Assembly (NCBI GenBank): GCA_004297725.1
Contig: SCUS01000147.1
Location: forward strand, 31,068-95,067
DNA length: 64,000 bases
Origin: Myxococcaceae bacterium
GTDB lineage: Bacteria; Myxococcota_A; Polyangia; Polyangiales; Ga0077539
Direction of reading: 5' to 3'
Part shown: piece by piece, positions 15,326 through 24,200 of the stretch
Layout: every line of letters starts with the position of its first letter
Position numbering within the stretch: the stretch's first letter is position 1
The notes under the pieces: model-generated
What the model was told of the DNA's origin: nothing
Seen by the model: the letters and a program-made list of their open reading frames with translations, nothing else
The model's database searches: none
Position numbers and translations under genes: made by a program

Positions 15326-17779
15326 TCAGTTGGGCGAGAGGGGAAGGCGCACTGCGGGGAGGGCGTCGTCGGCGCAGGTGGCGTCGCGGCCGTTACCGGA
15401 GAGGGTCATCGAGTCGAGGGTGATGGAGGCCGATCCGTTGGTGTTGTTGAGCGTCGCGGCGCACCCGGTGTGGCGGGTGACGACGCCGCGGCGGAGGGTC
15501 GTCGCGCCCAGGGAGGCGAGGCCGATCTCGGCGGAGGGGCTTCCGTCGAGGGTGACGTCGGTGGCGCTGAAGGTGCAACGCGGCCCGGTGTAGAAGCTGT
15601 ACGCGCCGAAGACGTCGAGCGGGCGATCGGGCGTGGAGGCCTCGTAGCCGATGCGCCAGCGACGGATGCCGCGCACGAAGACGCCATCGAAGGTGGCCGT
15701 GGAGGGGCCATCGAGCACCGGGCCGAGCAGGACGCGGAGCGTGGCGACCTGATCCTGGCGGAGGAGGCCGCTGCGGACGCCGCCTGCGAGGGCGGCGTCG
15801 GTGTCGTAGCCGAAGTCGGCGATGGCGATGCCGAGGCCGGGCTGCTGGTCGACGCTGACCCGTCGACCGGTGATGAACCCCGCGACGCCCGTGATGATGC
15901 CCACGGCGGGGTAGCGCTCGAGCGGGCGCGCGTCGCGCACGATGACGTCCTCCAGCGCGATGCGGGCGCGCGGGTCGACGGTGCGGCCCGCGACGGCGTT
16001 GAGGTCGACGAGGCGGGTGACGCGCTCGGGCAGGCCGACGGCGCCGATGCCCATCATCGAGGCCTGCTCGATGAGGACGCGACGGGCGTCGATGCTGCCC
16101 AGGAGTGTCACCGCCATGCCGATGCCGAAGAGGCCATTGCCCTGCGGGACGACCCGGTGGACCAGCGTGTCGCGCACGTCCAGCGCACCGAACATGGCGA
16201 CGTTGAGGCCGATGTCCGCGGTGTCGAAGATCTGCGCCCGGCGCAGGGAGGCCCGGCTGAACTGCTCGACCACCACGCCGCTTCCACCGAAGCCTCCGGG
16301 GTAGCCGCGCACCGAGCGAACGAACAACTGGTCCACGGTGGCGGTGCTCTCCCGTCCGAGCACCGAGAGTCCATAGCCGCTCGCGTTGTCGACGGAGATG
16401 CGCCGGCCGACGAGGGAGCATCCCTCGCGCACGCCGATGGCTCCGTTGCGGACGCCGTCGATGGCGACCACCGAGGTGTCGCGAATCGCGAGGTCTTCGA
16501 TCTCGGCGTGCGCGTTCGCCCCCAGCACCACGGCGATGGTGGTCTGGCCTCGGATGGACGCCTGTCGGAGCGTCAGCGTGGCGCCGTCCGTCGCCTGCAC
16601 GGTCGTGGCGCGCGTCCCGCGTATCGCGACGTTCTCGACGATCGCGGTCGCCCCGGCGTTCTCGGCGATCACGCTGATGTACGCGGTGCCTGGGAAGGAC
16701 GAGCGCCGCAGGGTGATATGGCCTCCCTCGCCAGCGATCGCGTGGTGTCCCATCGAGGCTGAGTTCAGGTCGTCGAACATCGAGTCCACGGCCTCGACCC
16801 GGGCGCCGTCGTTGGACTCGATGGCGTTGTATCGGGCCTGGGAGAGCACGCAGCTACGGAGGGTCGCCTCCGCCCTGTTGCGCGCGAAGATGGTGTGCGA
16901 CCCGCCCGACAGGCTGACCCCTCGAAGGTCGAGTCGGATCGCGGGACCATCCAGCAGGAAGAGCTGCGCTGCGTTGGTGCCGGTGAGCTGCACGCTCGCC
17001 GCGCATCCTCCGAGGATGTGCATCGGGTGGCGCACCGAGAAGCCCACCGGGTAGTACCCCGGGTACAACAGGAACCACTCCGCCTCGGGCTCCGTCGCGA
17101 CCGCCTGGTTGAGGTCGGGATAGGGGGCGCGCATCGACCCGTCGGGCGTGAGCGTCGCCATCTGTCGCACGTACACCACGCGCTGCCCCGCGGCCTCCGG
17201 CGGAAGCTCCGGGAACCCTCCCGCGGGACACTGCGACTCGTCCGTCGGGGTGCAGGTCCCGTCAGGGAGCGGTCCGCTGTACCTCGGGCAGTCGTCTCTC
17301 AGCGTCGGTCGGCAGTGCCCTTCGGGCGCGTTGGTCCATCCGGTCGGACAGACCCACGGCGTCGACCAGGCCCCTCCGATGCCGCCGTCGGGCAGTCGGT
17401 AGAAGCGCGTTCCCTCCACCCCATCGGGGTCGCGCACCGTCGTCGGGCTCGTCGGGTCGTTGCCCTCGCAGACCCCCTCCGCGGCGCCGCCGTCGGGCGC
17501 GCACAGCAGCACCGCCGGGCCGCAGCCGCCGTGCTCGGACGCCACCCACCCTTCGGGGCAGGGGAAGCGCGTCGACACGTCCGCCGCGTCCGTCGCCGCG
17601 TCCGCCGCCGCATCGCTCCCCGCGTCGCTCGCTCCCCACGGAACATCCACCCGCCCCGTCACCGTCGCGTCGCTCGGCGCTACGACCGCGCCCTGGCCAC
17701 AGCCTGTCACGCTCGTGACCACCATCACCGTCGCGACGAGCCACCCCGCCGCGCGCCCCTGTCCCCCCCGCTGCCCCAT
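15326..17779 (-). CDS. Parallel beta-helix lipoprotein B
   Basis: The ATG at 17779 is preferred over the GTG just before it. It encodes a lipoprotein signal ending TSVTGC (Cys27). A Cys-containing region with repeated CPxGWxxxxxGxC units (about 70-180) follows, then VVYVRQMATLTPDGS, which opens a right-handed beta-helix running to the end (about 817 residues). Coils resemble those of the downstream gene: AIRGTRATTVQATDGATLTL and similar. The two genes look like paralogues that arose by duplication, separated by 4 bases. There is no recognisable active site; surface binding or display is plausible. Confidence 0.76.
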   Translation of the reverse strand: MGQRGGQGRAAGWLVATVMVVTSVTGCGQGAVVAPSDATVTGRVDVPWGASDAGSDAAADAATDAADVSTRFPCPEGWVASEHGGCGPAVLLCAPDGGAAEGVCEGNDPTSPTTVRDPDGVEGTRFYRLPDGGIGGAWSTPWVCPTGWTNAPEGHCRPTLRDDCPRYSGPLPDGTCTPTDESQCPAGGFPELPPEAAGQRVVYVRQMATLTPDGSMRAPYPDLNQAVATEPEAEWFLLYPGYYPVGFSVRHPMHILGGCAASVQLTGTNAAQLFLLDGPAIRLDLRGVSLSGGSHTIFARNRAEATLRSCVLSQARYNAIESNDGARVEAVDSMFDDLNSASMGHHAIAGEGGHITLRRSSFPGTAYISVIAENAGATAIVENVAIRGTRATTVQATDGATLTLRQASIRGQTTIAVVLGANAHAEIEDLAIRDTSVVAIDGVRNGAIGVREGCSLVGRRISVDNASGYGLSVLGRESTATVDQLFVRSVRGYPGGFGGSGVVVEQFSRASLRRAQIFDTADIGLNVAMFGALDVRDTLVHRVVPQGNGLFGIGMAVTLLGSIDARRVLIEQASMMGIGAVGLPERVTRLVDLNAVAGRTVDPRARIALEDVIVRDARPLERYPAVGIITGVAGFITGRRVSVDQQPGLGIAIADFGYDTDAALAGGVRSGLLRQDQVATLRVLLGPVLDGPSTATFDGVFVRGIRRWRIGYEASTPDRPLDVFGAYSFYTGPRCTFSATDVTLDGSPSAEIGLASLGATTLRRGVVTRHTGCAATLNNTNGSASITLDSMTLSGNGRDATCADDALPAVRLPLSPN

Positions 17780-17854
17780 CACGTCTCTGGCTATGACCTC
17801 AGCGGCGCACGCTAACAGGGCACGAGCGACGCCAGCAATCGCGCCGTGCCGTGG

Positions 17855-18646
17855 TCAGCCGCCGAGGAAGACGCCTTCGACGGTGCTCTCCGTCACGACC
17901 CGGGTGAGCCATCCGCCCAGCGTCGAGAGGTCACGACACGCGGCGATGCGTTGCGCCTGCCCCTCGTCGAGCCGCCAGCCGCGCACCTCGATGGTCGCCA
18001 CGAGCGCAGCACGCAGCGCGACCAGACCCTCTTCGCGTCCCTCTTCGCGTCCCTCTTCGCGTACCGCATCGAGGCTCCCGTAGCCCTTCGAGGCGAGCAG
18101 GTTGCGCAGCGTCACCTCGTGCGCCGCGTCGCGGTCGTAGAGCGCTCGAACCGGCACCGACAGCTCCAGCACCCCGGGCGCGGCGAGCGTCCCCTCGTCG
18201 CCCACGGTGCGCATGGCCGCCCCGGCTTCGTGGATCTCCACCCGTCGCGGACCCACCAGCCGGACCACCCACACCCAGCGGGTACCCGCCGCGAGGAGCT
18301 CGGCGATCTTCGTCTTCAGCTCGGCCTCGTCCTGGCCCCGGCCTGCGTACTCCACCGCGAGAGGCGCCTGGGTCGCCCAGGTCCCTTCGCCGCCCTCGAA
18401 GTTCACCGTCACATCGGGCGCCCGCAGCGTGTCGGGCCCCAGCGCGAGGCCCGTGTCGACGCCCGCGTTTCGCACCGCGGGATCGCTGTCGAGCACCGCG
18501 AAGCCCAGTCCGTTGGGGCCGCTTCCATCGCGCCCCGTCGGCGCGCAGAAGATCGGGTGCCCCTGAGAGAGCTCGTAGGGGTCGCCCGAACGAAGCTGCC
18601 CGGTTCGAAAGGGACCGCGCTGGTACCTGCGATGACCGTCGCTCAT
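17855..18646 (-). CDS. Uma2-like PD-(D/E)XK family protein
   Basis: The ATG at 18646 is chosen; an upstream ATG at 18673 would add nine residues. The protein (263 residues) has APDVTVNFEGGEG, then PLAVEYAGRGQDEAELKTKIAELLAAG, resembling the Asp and Glu-x-Lys region of Uma2/DUF820 putative nucleases. Unusual is EEGREEGREEG (about residue 200), encoded by a short tandem repeat around 18031-18063. The last 30 residues (RIAACRD...LGGWLTRVVTESTVEGVF) match the end of the PD-(D/E)XK gene at 19912-20775. It is divergent from the LuxR-type gene. Confidence 0.62.
   Translation of the reverse strand: MSDGHRRYQRGPFRTGQLRSGDPYELSQGHPIFCAPTGRDGSGPNGLGFAVLDSDPAVRNAGVDTGLALGPDTLRAPDVTVNFEGGEGTWATQAPLAVEYAGRGQDEAELKTKIAELLAAGTRWVWVVRLVGPRRVEIHEAGAAMRTVGDEGTLAAPGVLELSVPVRALYDRDAAHEVTLRNLLASKGYGSLDAVREEGREEGREEGLVALRAALVATIEVRGWRLDEGQAQRIAACRDLSTLGGWLTRVVTESTVEGVFLGG
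18031..18063. repeat. Short in-gene tandem repeat (12-bp unit)
   Basis: The unit CCCTCTTCGCGT is repeated nearly three times in the coding strand opposite of the Uma2-like gene and encodes REEGREEGREEG. Such in-frame units can expand or contract without breaking the frame. Confidence 0.7.
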
Positions 18647-18767
18647 CGGGTCGACGCTACCACCGCGCCCCATCGCTCGCTCATCGCTGCGGTGGTGCGA
18701 CGAATCCCGGAGCTTCCACGGAGACGATTGACGCCGTCGCCGTGCGGCGGCTTAGCTACGCCGCACG

Positions 18768-19904
18768 ATGAGCGACGGGAGCGCGGCGGTGGTGGTGGTT
18801 CCGGCGGCGCTGGTCGACGAGCTGTATGGGGCGTCGCTCGCGCCGCAGCGATGGCCCGCGGTGCTGGCCGCGGTCGCCGGCTTCGTGGGCGGCGAGCGGT
18901 GTCGCGCGGTGGCGGCGCTCAGCTTCATGGAGGGCCCGGCGCCGGGGCGTGGGTGGCTGCTCGCCGGCGTCGAGGGGACGTCCGAGCGCGCGTACGACCT
19001 CTCCGACGCGACGGCGTGGCACCCGCTCTTCGTTCAGGCGGGGGCGCTGCCCGAAGGGTACGTCGGTCCGAGCGAGGAGTTCGCGTCGGCGGACGAGCTG
19101 GCGCGCACCACGCTGGCGAGGGAGTTCCTGAGCGAGGAGGGATCGATTCGCGGACAGAGCGCGGTGCTTCACGCGTCGGACGAGCTGCTGGCGGCGGTGC
19201 ACGTGCTGCGGCCTCGGCTGGGGGCGGCGTGGCCCGAGGATGCGGCGTCGCGGCTGAGGGCGCTGCTCCCGCACCTGCGACGCAGCATCGAGGTGTACTC
19301 GCGGCTGCGGAGGGCGCGGGCGCAGTCGGAGATCGACCGCGCGCTGCTCGACCGCATCGACGTGGCGGCCTTCGTGATCGATGGCCTCGGGAGGCTGTCG
19401 CGGGCGAACGCGGCGGGCGCGGCGATGCTCGATCGAGGCGATGGCCTGGAGCGCGTGGGAGACAGGCTGCGGTGCGTGGCGGCGACGGCGGACGGGGCGT
19501 TGCAGCGGGCGCTGACGGAGGCGGCGCGGCGGGGCGCGGCGCGCGGCGGATCGGACGTGGTGGTGGTCCCGCGGCGCTCGGGGGGGAGGCCGCTGATGGC
19601 CTTCGTGACGGGGCTGCCCGAAGGGGGATCGGCGGTGTTGGCGAGGGATCCGGAGCGCCATGGGCCGCACGTGGAGGAGCTGCTGCAGCGGCTCTTCGAG
19701 CTGACGCCGACGGAGGCGAGGGTGGCCGTGAGGGTGGCCTCGGGGGAGCGGCCGTCGGAGGTCGGGGCGGTGCTGGGGATGGCCGTGGCGACGGTGCGGA
19801 CGCACCTGAAGAAGGTCTTCGACAAGACGTCGACGACGGGGCAGGCGCAGGTGGTGAGGCTGGTGATGGGGGAGGTTCCGCCGATGGGGGAGGGCGGGGA
19901 GTAG
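18768..19904 (+). CDS. LuxR-type transcriptional regulator with PAS-like sensor region
   Basis: This 378-residue protein ends in a LuxR/FixJ-type helix-turn-helix: LTPTEARVAVRVASGERPSE, then VATVRTHLKKVFDKTSTTGQAQVVRLV (about residues 305-365). Residues 190-250 (IDVAAFVIDGLGRLSRANAAG) look like a PAS-type sensor domain. The N-terminal part is probably another sensing region. No receiver domain is visible. It is divergent from the Uma2-like gene across about 120 bases and convergent with the PD-(D/E)XK gene, whose stop lies 8 bases away. The signal and targets are unknown. Confidence 0.8.
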   Translation: MSDGSAAVVVVPAALVDELYGASLAPQRWPAVLAAVAGFVGGERCRAVAALSFMEGPAPGRGWLLAGVEGTSERAYDLSDATAWHPLFVQAGALPEGYVGPSEEFASADELARTTLAREFLSEEGSIRGQSAVLHASDELLAAVHVLRPRLGAAWPEDAASRLRALLPHLRRSIEVYSRLRRARAQSEIDRALLDRIDVAAFVIDGLGRLSRANAAGAAMLDRGDGLERVGDRLRCVAATADGALQRALTEAARRGAARGGSDVVVVPRRSGGRPLMAFVTGLPEGGSAVLARDPERHGPHVEELLQRLFELTPTEARVAVRVASGERPSEVGAVLGMAVATVRTHLKKVFDKTSTTGQAQVVRLVMGEVPPMGEGGE

Positions 19905-19911
19905 CGCGGGC

Positions 19912-20775
19912 TCAGGGCTCGGCGAAGACCTCGTCGATGCCGGTGGCGGTGACGGCGCGCTCGAACCAGCGCTCGATCTGGGCCGGGTCGGTGCACGCGG
20001 CGATGCGCGCCTCGTCGGCGGGGGTCGTCACGATGCTTCGCTTTCGCAGCGCCAGGAGGAGCATGCGACCGTAGGCCTCCGCGTGGATGTCGGACACCCA
20101 TCGTTCGAGGGCAGGGTTTCTGGGTAGCTGGCTGATGTCGATCATCGCGATGCTCCTCACCTTTTCAACGACCGCCGGATGCAGCACGGTCAGGATGCTC
20201 CACTGAATTCGCTGTCGCAACTGCGCGTCCGCGATGGCCTCGGTGCGTGCGATGGCGCGGCGCGCGAGGTCGACCGCGCCGGGGCCGCGACGGTTCTGCA
20301 TGACCCAGGCAGCGAAGACCGAGAGCTCGGGCGGACCGTTCGCGAGGAGCGCATCGGCCTGCTTGGGTCCGAGTCGCAGCACGGTGGGGGTGACGCCCCA
20401 GCGGGTGCCGCCGCTGCGATGACTGGCGACGTGGAGCGACCAGCGGGCAACGCTCGCCGAGTGCGTGATGACGATGAGCTCGCCGTGCGGTCCATGCTGA
20501 TTGGCCATCGCCGCCATCGCGAGGAACCATCGTCGCGCCTTGGACTCATCGGCTTGTCGCTGCACCTCGACGAGCACCCAGTGGCCGGAGACGGGATCTC
20601 GTAGGACGAGGTCGGGGGTGACCTCGATGGGGTACGCGGCGCGGAGGGCGGAGTCCTCGACGGCGAGCGTGGAGGAGCAGGGGGCGTGACCGGTGAGGGC
20701 GAGCAGGGTGCTCAGCCGCGAGGGGTCGTCGCGCAGCCAGAGGACGACGGACTCATGGGCGTTGGAGGGCGTCAC
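19912..20775 (-). CDS. PD-(D/E)XK-like protein (Rpn/transposase_31-type fold)
   Basis: This 287-residue protein, with a GTG start, contains TPDLVLRDPVSGHWVLVEVQRQADESKARRW. The Asp and Glu-x-Gln here match the nuclease core of Rpn/PDDEXK-type recombination-promoting families. A middle region precedes a C-terminal helix pair RIAACTDPAQIERWFERAVTATGIDEVF, which is shared with the gene at 17855-18646. This tail is a common feature of such families and may mediate partner binding. The GTG overlaps the stop of a small upstream reading frame (GTGA). Its stop is 8 bases from the convergent LuxR-type gene. Confidence 0.65.
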   Translation of the reverse strand: MTPSNAHESVVLWLRDDPSRLSTLLALTGHAPCSSTLAVEDSALRAAYPIEVTPDLVLRDPVSGHWVLVEVQRQADESKARRWFLAMAAMANQHGPHGELIVITHSASVARWSLHVASHRSGGTRWGVTPTVLRLGPKQADALLANGPPELSVFAAWVMQNRRGPGAVDLARRAIARTEAIADAQLRQRIQWSILTVLHPAVVEKVRSIAMIDISQLPRNPALERWVSDIHAEAYGRMLLLALRKRSIVTTPADEARIAACTDPAQIERWFERAVTATGIDEVFAEP

Positions 20776-20993
20776 GCCGCGATGGAGAGCAGGCGGCGGG
20801 CCGTGCGAAAGAGGCCGGAAAGATAAGGAGACGAGGGGGTGGCGGCGGGTGGCGGCAGGGTGGCGGTGGATGGCGGCGGGGTGGCGGTGGACGTCTGCCT
20901 CGCGTCGGCGACGGGCACCTCCGCGGCTTCATTGTCCGCAATGGTCGACGCGACTCCCGGCGCCTCGGCCAGGATGTCCATTACGGTGTCCAC
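20772..20993 (-). CDS. Possible small ORF coupled to PD-(D/E)XK gene
   Basis: This 73-codon frame starts at a GTG preceded by AAGGG and ends in TGA overlapping the GTG of the next gene. The product has an acidic start, then a Thr/Pro/Ala stretch encoded by GGTGGCGG-type repeats, and a basic end. It resembles nothing I know. The overlap is the main evidence; it may instead be chance, or the remnant of an N-terminal part of the downstream protein. Confidence 0.25.
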   Translation of the reverse strand: MDTVMDILAEAPGVASTIADNEAAEVPVADARQTSTATPPPSTATLPPPAATPSSPYLSGLFRTARRLLSIAA

Positions 20994-21235
20994 TGCCCTT
21001 GGAGATCACCGTAGCAAACCGTCCCCTGTGGGGTCAGTGCGCGTCAATACAACGTCGGCGCGCGAAGGACCAAAACGACTCAGCTGATTGAGCGAAAGCC
21101 CACTCGGCGAGCGCAGATGAGCGCCAAGGCGCAGCTTCTACCCCATCTGGGTGATTGAGGGTTTTTTCCGAACAGTGCTGGGATCGCTCCCGCGGGTTGT
21201 CGTTGGCGATCTGCGCTCATCACTCAAAGGGGACG
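20776..21235. other. Intergenic region upstream of the RHS gene
   Basis: This 460-base stretch lies between the divergent PD-(D/E)XK gene and the RHS gene. Bases 20838-20890 are a run of GGTGGCGG/GGTGGATGGC near-repeats. From about 21000 the sequence becomes less GC-rich and probably holds the RHS promoter. I could not pick a convincing -35/-10 pair or a second gene on the plus strand. Confidence 0.5.
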
Positions 21236-24200
21236 ATGGCATTGAAGGCCGAGCTCGGACGATTGCGCTTCTTTCGTCCCCTCATGGGCGCCGTCGGTGC
21301 ATTGTCTGTTCTTGTCCTGGTGCCTTCCGTGGTGCAGGCCCAGCAGGAGACGGGGATGTCGCCCACGCGGGTGACGCTGCCTACTGGGCCCGGGAGTATC
21401 GAGGGCCTCGGCGAGAATGCTGACATCGATGTCAACATGGGCCTGCTCGGATACTCGGTTCCCATCGAGGTTCCGGCGGGGCAGGCGGGGTTGGGGCCAT
21501 CGCTCCGACTTGGCTACCAGTCGGGTGCAGGCAATGGTGTCGTCGGTATGGGGTGGTCCCTCGACGCCCCCAGCATCGAGCGGATGTCCTCGCGCGGACT
21601 TCCCCGCTACGATCGCACCGACCGCATCGCCGCTGACGGCGGCCGCGAGCTCGTCGCCGTGGACCCGTCGCGCGGGGTGTACCGCGCCCGCTACGAAGGC
21701 GGCTTCGTCCGCTACACGTGGACGGTCGCCACCGACGGCGTCGCGGGGACGTGGAGGGCCGAGTACCCCGACGGACGGGTCGGGTGGTTCGGCGTCGACG
21801 AGGCTGGGCGCCCTGATGCGGGGGCGACGGTGGGCGGACGGGCGGGGGTCTTCCGCTGGCATCTCACCGCGCTCACCGACACCCACGGTCACGTCGTGCG
21901 TTTCGGCTACCGGCGCAGCGGCGGTCTGTCGTTGTTGGAGTCCGTTCGCTACGGCAGCACGGACGGCAGTCGGTACGAGATTCGGCTCGACTACGAGGCT
22001 CGCCCCGATGTCGTCTCCGACGCCAAGCCCGGCGTCGACCTGCGCCTCAGCGAGCGGGTTCGCTCGATCACCGTCCGGGTGCGCGGGGTCCAGCAACGAC
22101 GCTATGCGCTGACCTACGAGGCCGAGGCCGTCACGGGTGGTCTGTCTCGCCTCGCGGGCGTGGCGCGCTACGGCGAGGGCGATGTCGGCCCCTTCCCGGT
22201 GAACTTCCGCTTCACCTACTCGTCCGGTGTGCCGTGCGTGGACACCGGTTGCCCCGGGCCCGTGGTCCGTCGAATCGGCTCGGTCGGCGCTGACTTCCGC
22301 GCCGGTACGACGGACTTCGTCGACCTCGACGGCGACGCGCTCCCCGATGCGTTGGACACCCGCGGAGGCACCCACCAGATCCGACGCAATCGCCTCGCGA
22401 TGGACGGCACCCAGTCCTTCGACGCGCCGGTCGCGAGCGCCGTGGCCCGTGGCGGGGTCTCACCGCTCGGTCCGCTCGTCGAGCTCTTCGACTTCGATGG
22501 GGACGGCTTCGTCGACCTCCTCGACAGCACGGGCGGTCGGGTGCTCCAGAACCGCGCGACGGGCGACTGGGGCGCGAGCGTGTCCGTGGCCGACGCCAAC
22601 CTGCGCAGCATGACCGACGACGCGGACCTCCGCTTCGTTGACTACGACGGCGACCGACGCACCGACCTGGTGCACAGCGATCGCACGAGCACCTGGTACT
22701 ACCTGCGCCGCGCCGACGGCACCTTCGAGCCGCGCGAGACCGCGGGTGATCCGATCGGCTGGTCGTTCTCCGGGGACGGCCTCCGACTGGCCGACGTCAA
22801 CGGCGACGGCCTGCAGGACGCCGTGCTGCTCCTCGACGGCACGGTCGCCCATCGACTGTCGCTCGGTCGGGGACAATGGGCGCCGCGGGCGGAGTTCGCG
22901 GGTGTGCCCGCGGGGCTGTCGTTGAGCGCGACGCAGCTCGCCGACGTGAGCGGCGATGGCCTTGCCGACCTGCTCGCCGTCGAGGCCGATCGCGTGCGCT
23001 ACGCGCTCAACCGAGGCGGCACCCGCTTCGACGTGCTGCGCGAGGTACGCGCGGTGGGCACCACGCCAATCCCGGTGCGCACCGGCGACACGTCGCTGCG
23101 ACTGCTCGACATGAACGGCAACGGCTCGACCGACATCGTCTGGGTGACGCCGTCGGGTGACGTCACCTTCCTCGACCTCTTCCCCCAGCGACCGCACCTC
23201 CTCACACGCATCGAGAACGGACTCGGGCGCGCGACCGACATCACCTACGGCAACTCCGTGGCGCAGATGGCGCGCGATGGCGGACCGTCTTCCTGGCGGC
23301 ACCGCGTGCCTTTCGCGATGCAGGTGGTCGATCGCATCGAGGAGTCCGAGGCGCGCACCACCATCCGACAGCGTCGGGACTTCCGTTACCACCACGGGTA
23401 TTGGGACGGGATCGAGGGTCAGTTTCGGGGCTTCGAGGAGGTCGAGGTCGAGCGCGCCGGGGACGCCACCAGCGAGGTCGCCATCGAGCGCTACGTCTAC
23501 GACGTCGGCACCGCCGATCGGTACCGCAAGGGCCTGCTGCTCTCGAAGGCCACCGAGAGCGCCGGGCGCGTGCTCGACGTCGTGCGGCACACCTTCGCCG
23601 ACTGCACGCTGGCCGAGGTGCCGACGACCGACCCGCCGGTGCGCTGGCTCTGCGAGTCCCAGCTGCGTCGCGAGCTCCGCGAAGGCGCCGCGATGTCCGC
23701 GTGGACCGTCACCGGCGAGGACTACGCCTACGACGGCTACGGCAACCGTCGACGCTGGTTTCAGCACGGCGTGCTCACGGTGGGCGGCGGCGCCTGCGCG
23801 GCGTGCGCGCGGGACGCGGCCATCTTCGGCGCCGCGTGCGGTGCCCAGTGCCTCGGCGACGAGCGCCTGGAGGAGACCGAGTACGTCACGCCCGCGCGGG
23901 CCGGCGGTCGATGGCTCGTGCGTCGGCCCTCGGTGGTGCGCCGCCGCGGCCGCGAGGCCGACGCGCTCTTCAGCGAGGAGCGCACCTACTACGACGGCGA
24001 GCCGCTTCGGGGTCTGCCGTTGGGTGAGCTCACGCGCGGCGACACCGTGCGCGTCGTGCGGCGCCTGGAGGCCGACGGCGGTGGCTACCGCGACGTCGAC
24101 GTCACCCGCAACCGCGTCGATGCGCACGGCAACGTGCTCGAGACCCGCGACGCCAACGGCCATCGTCGCAGCTTCGGTTACGACGACGACGGCGTGCTGA

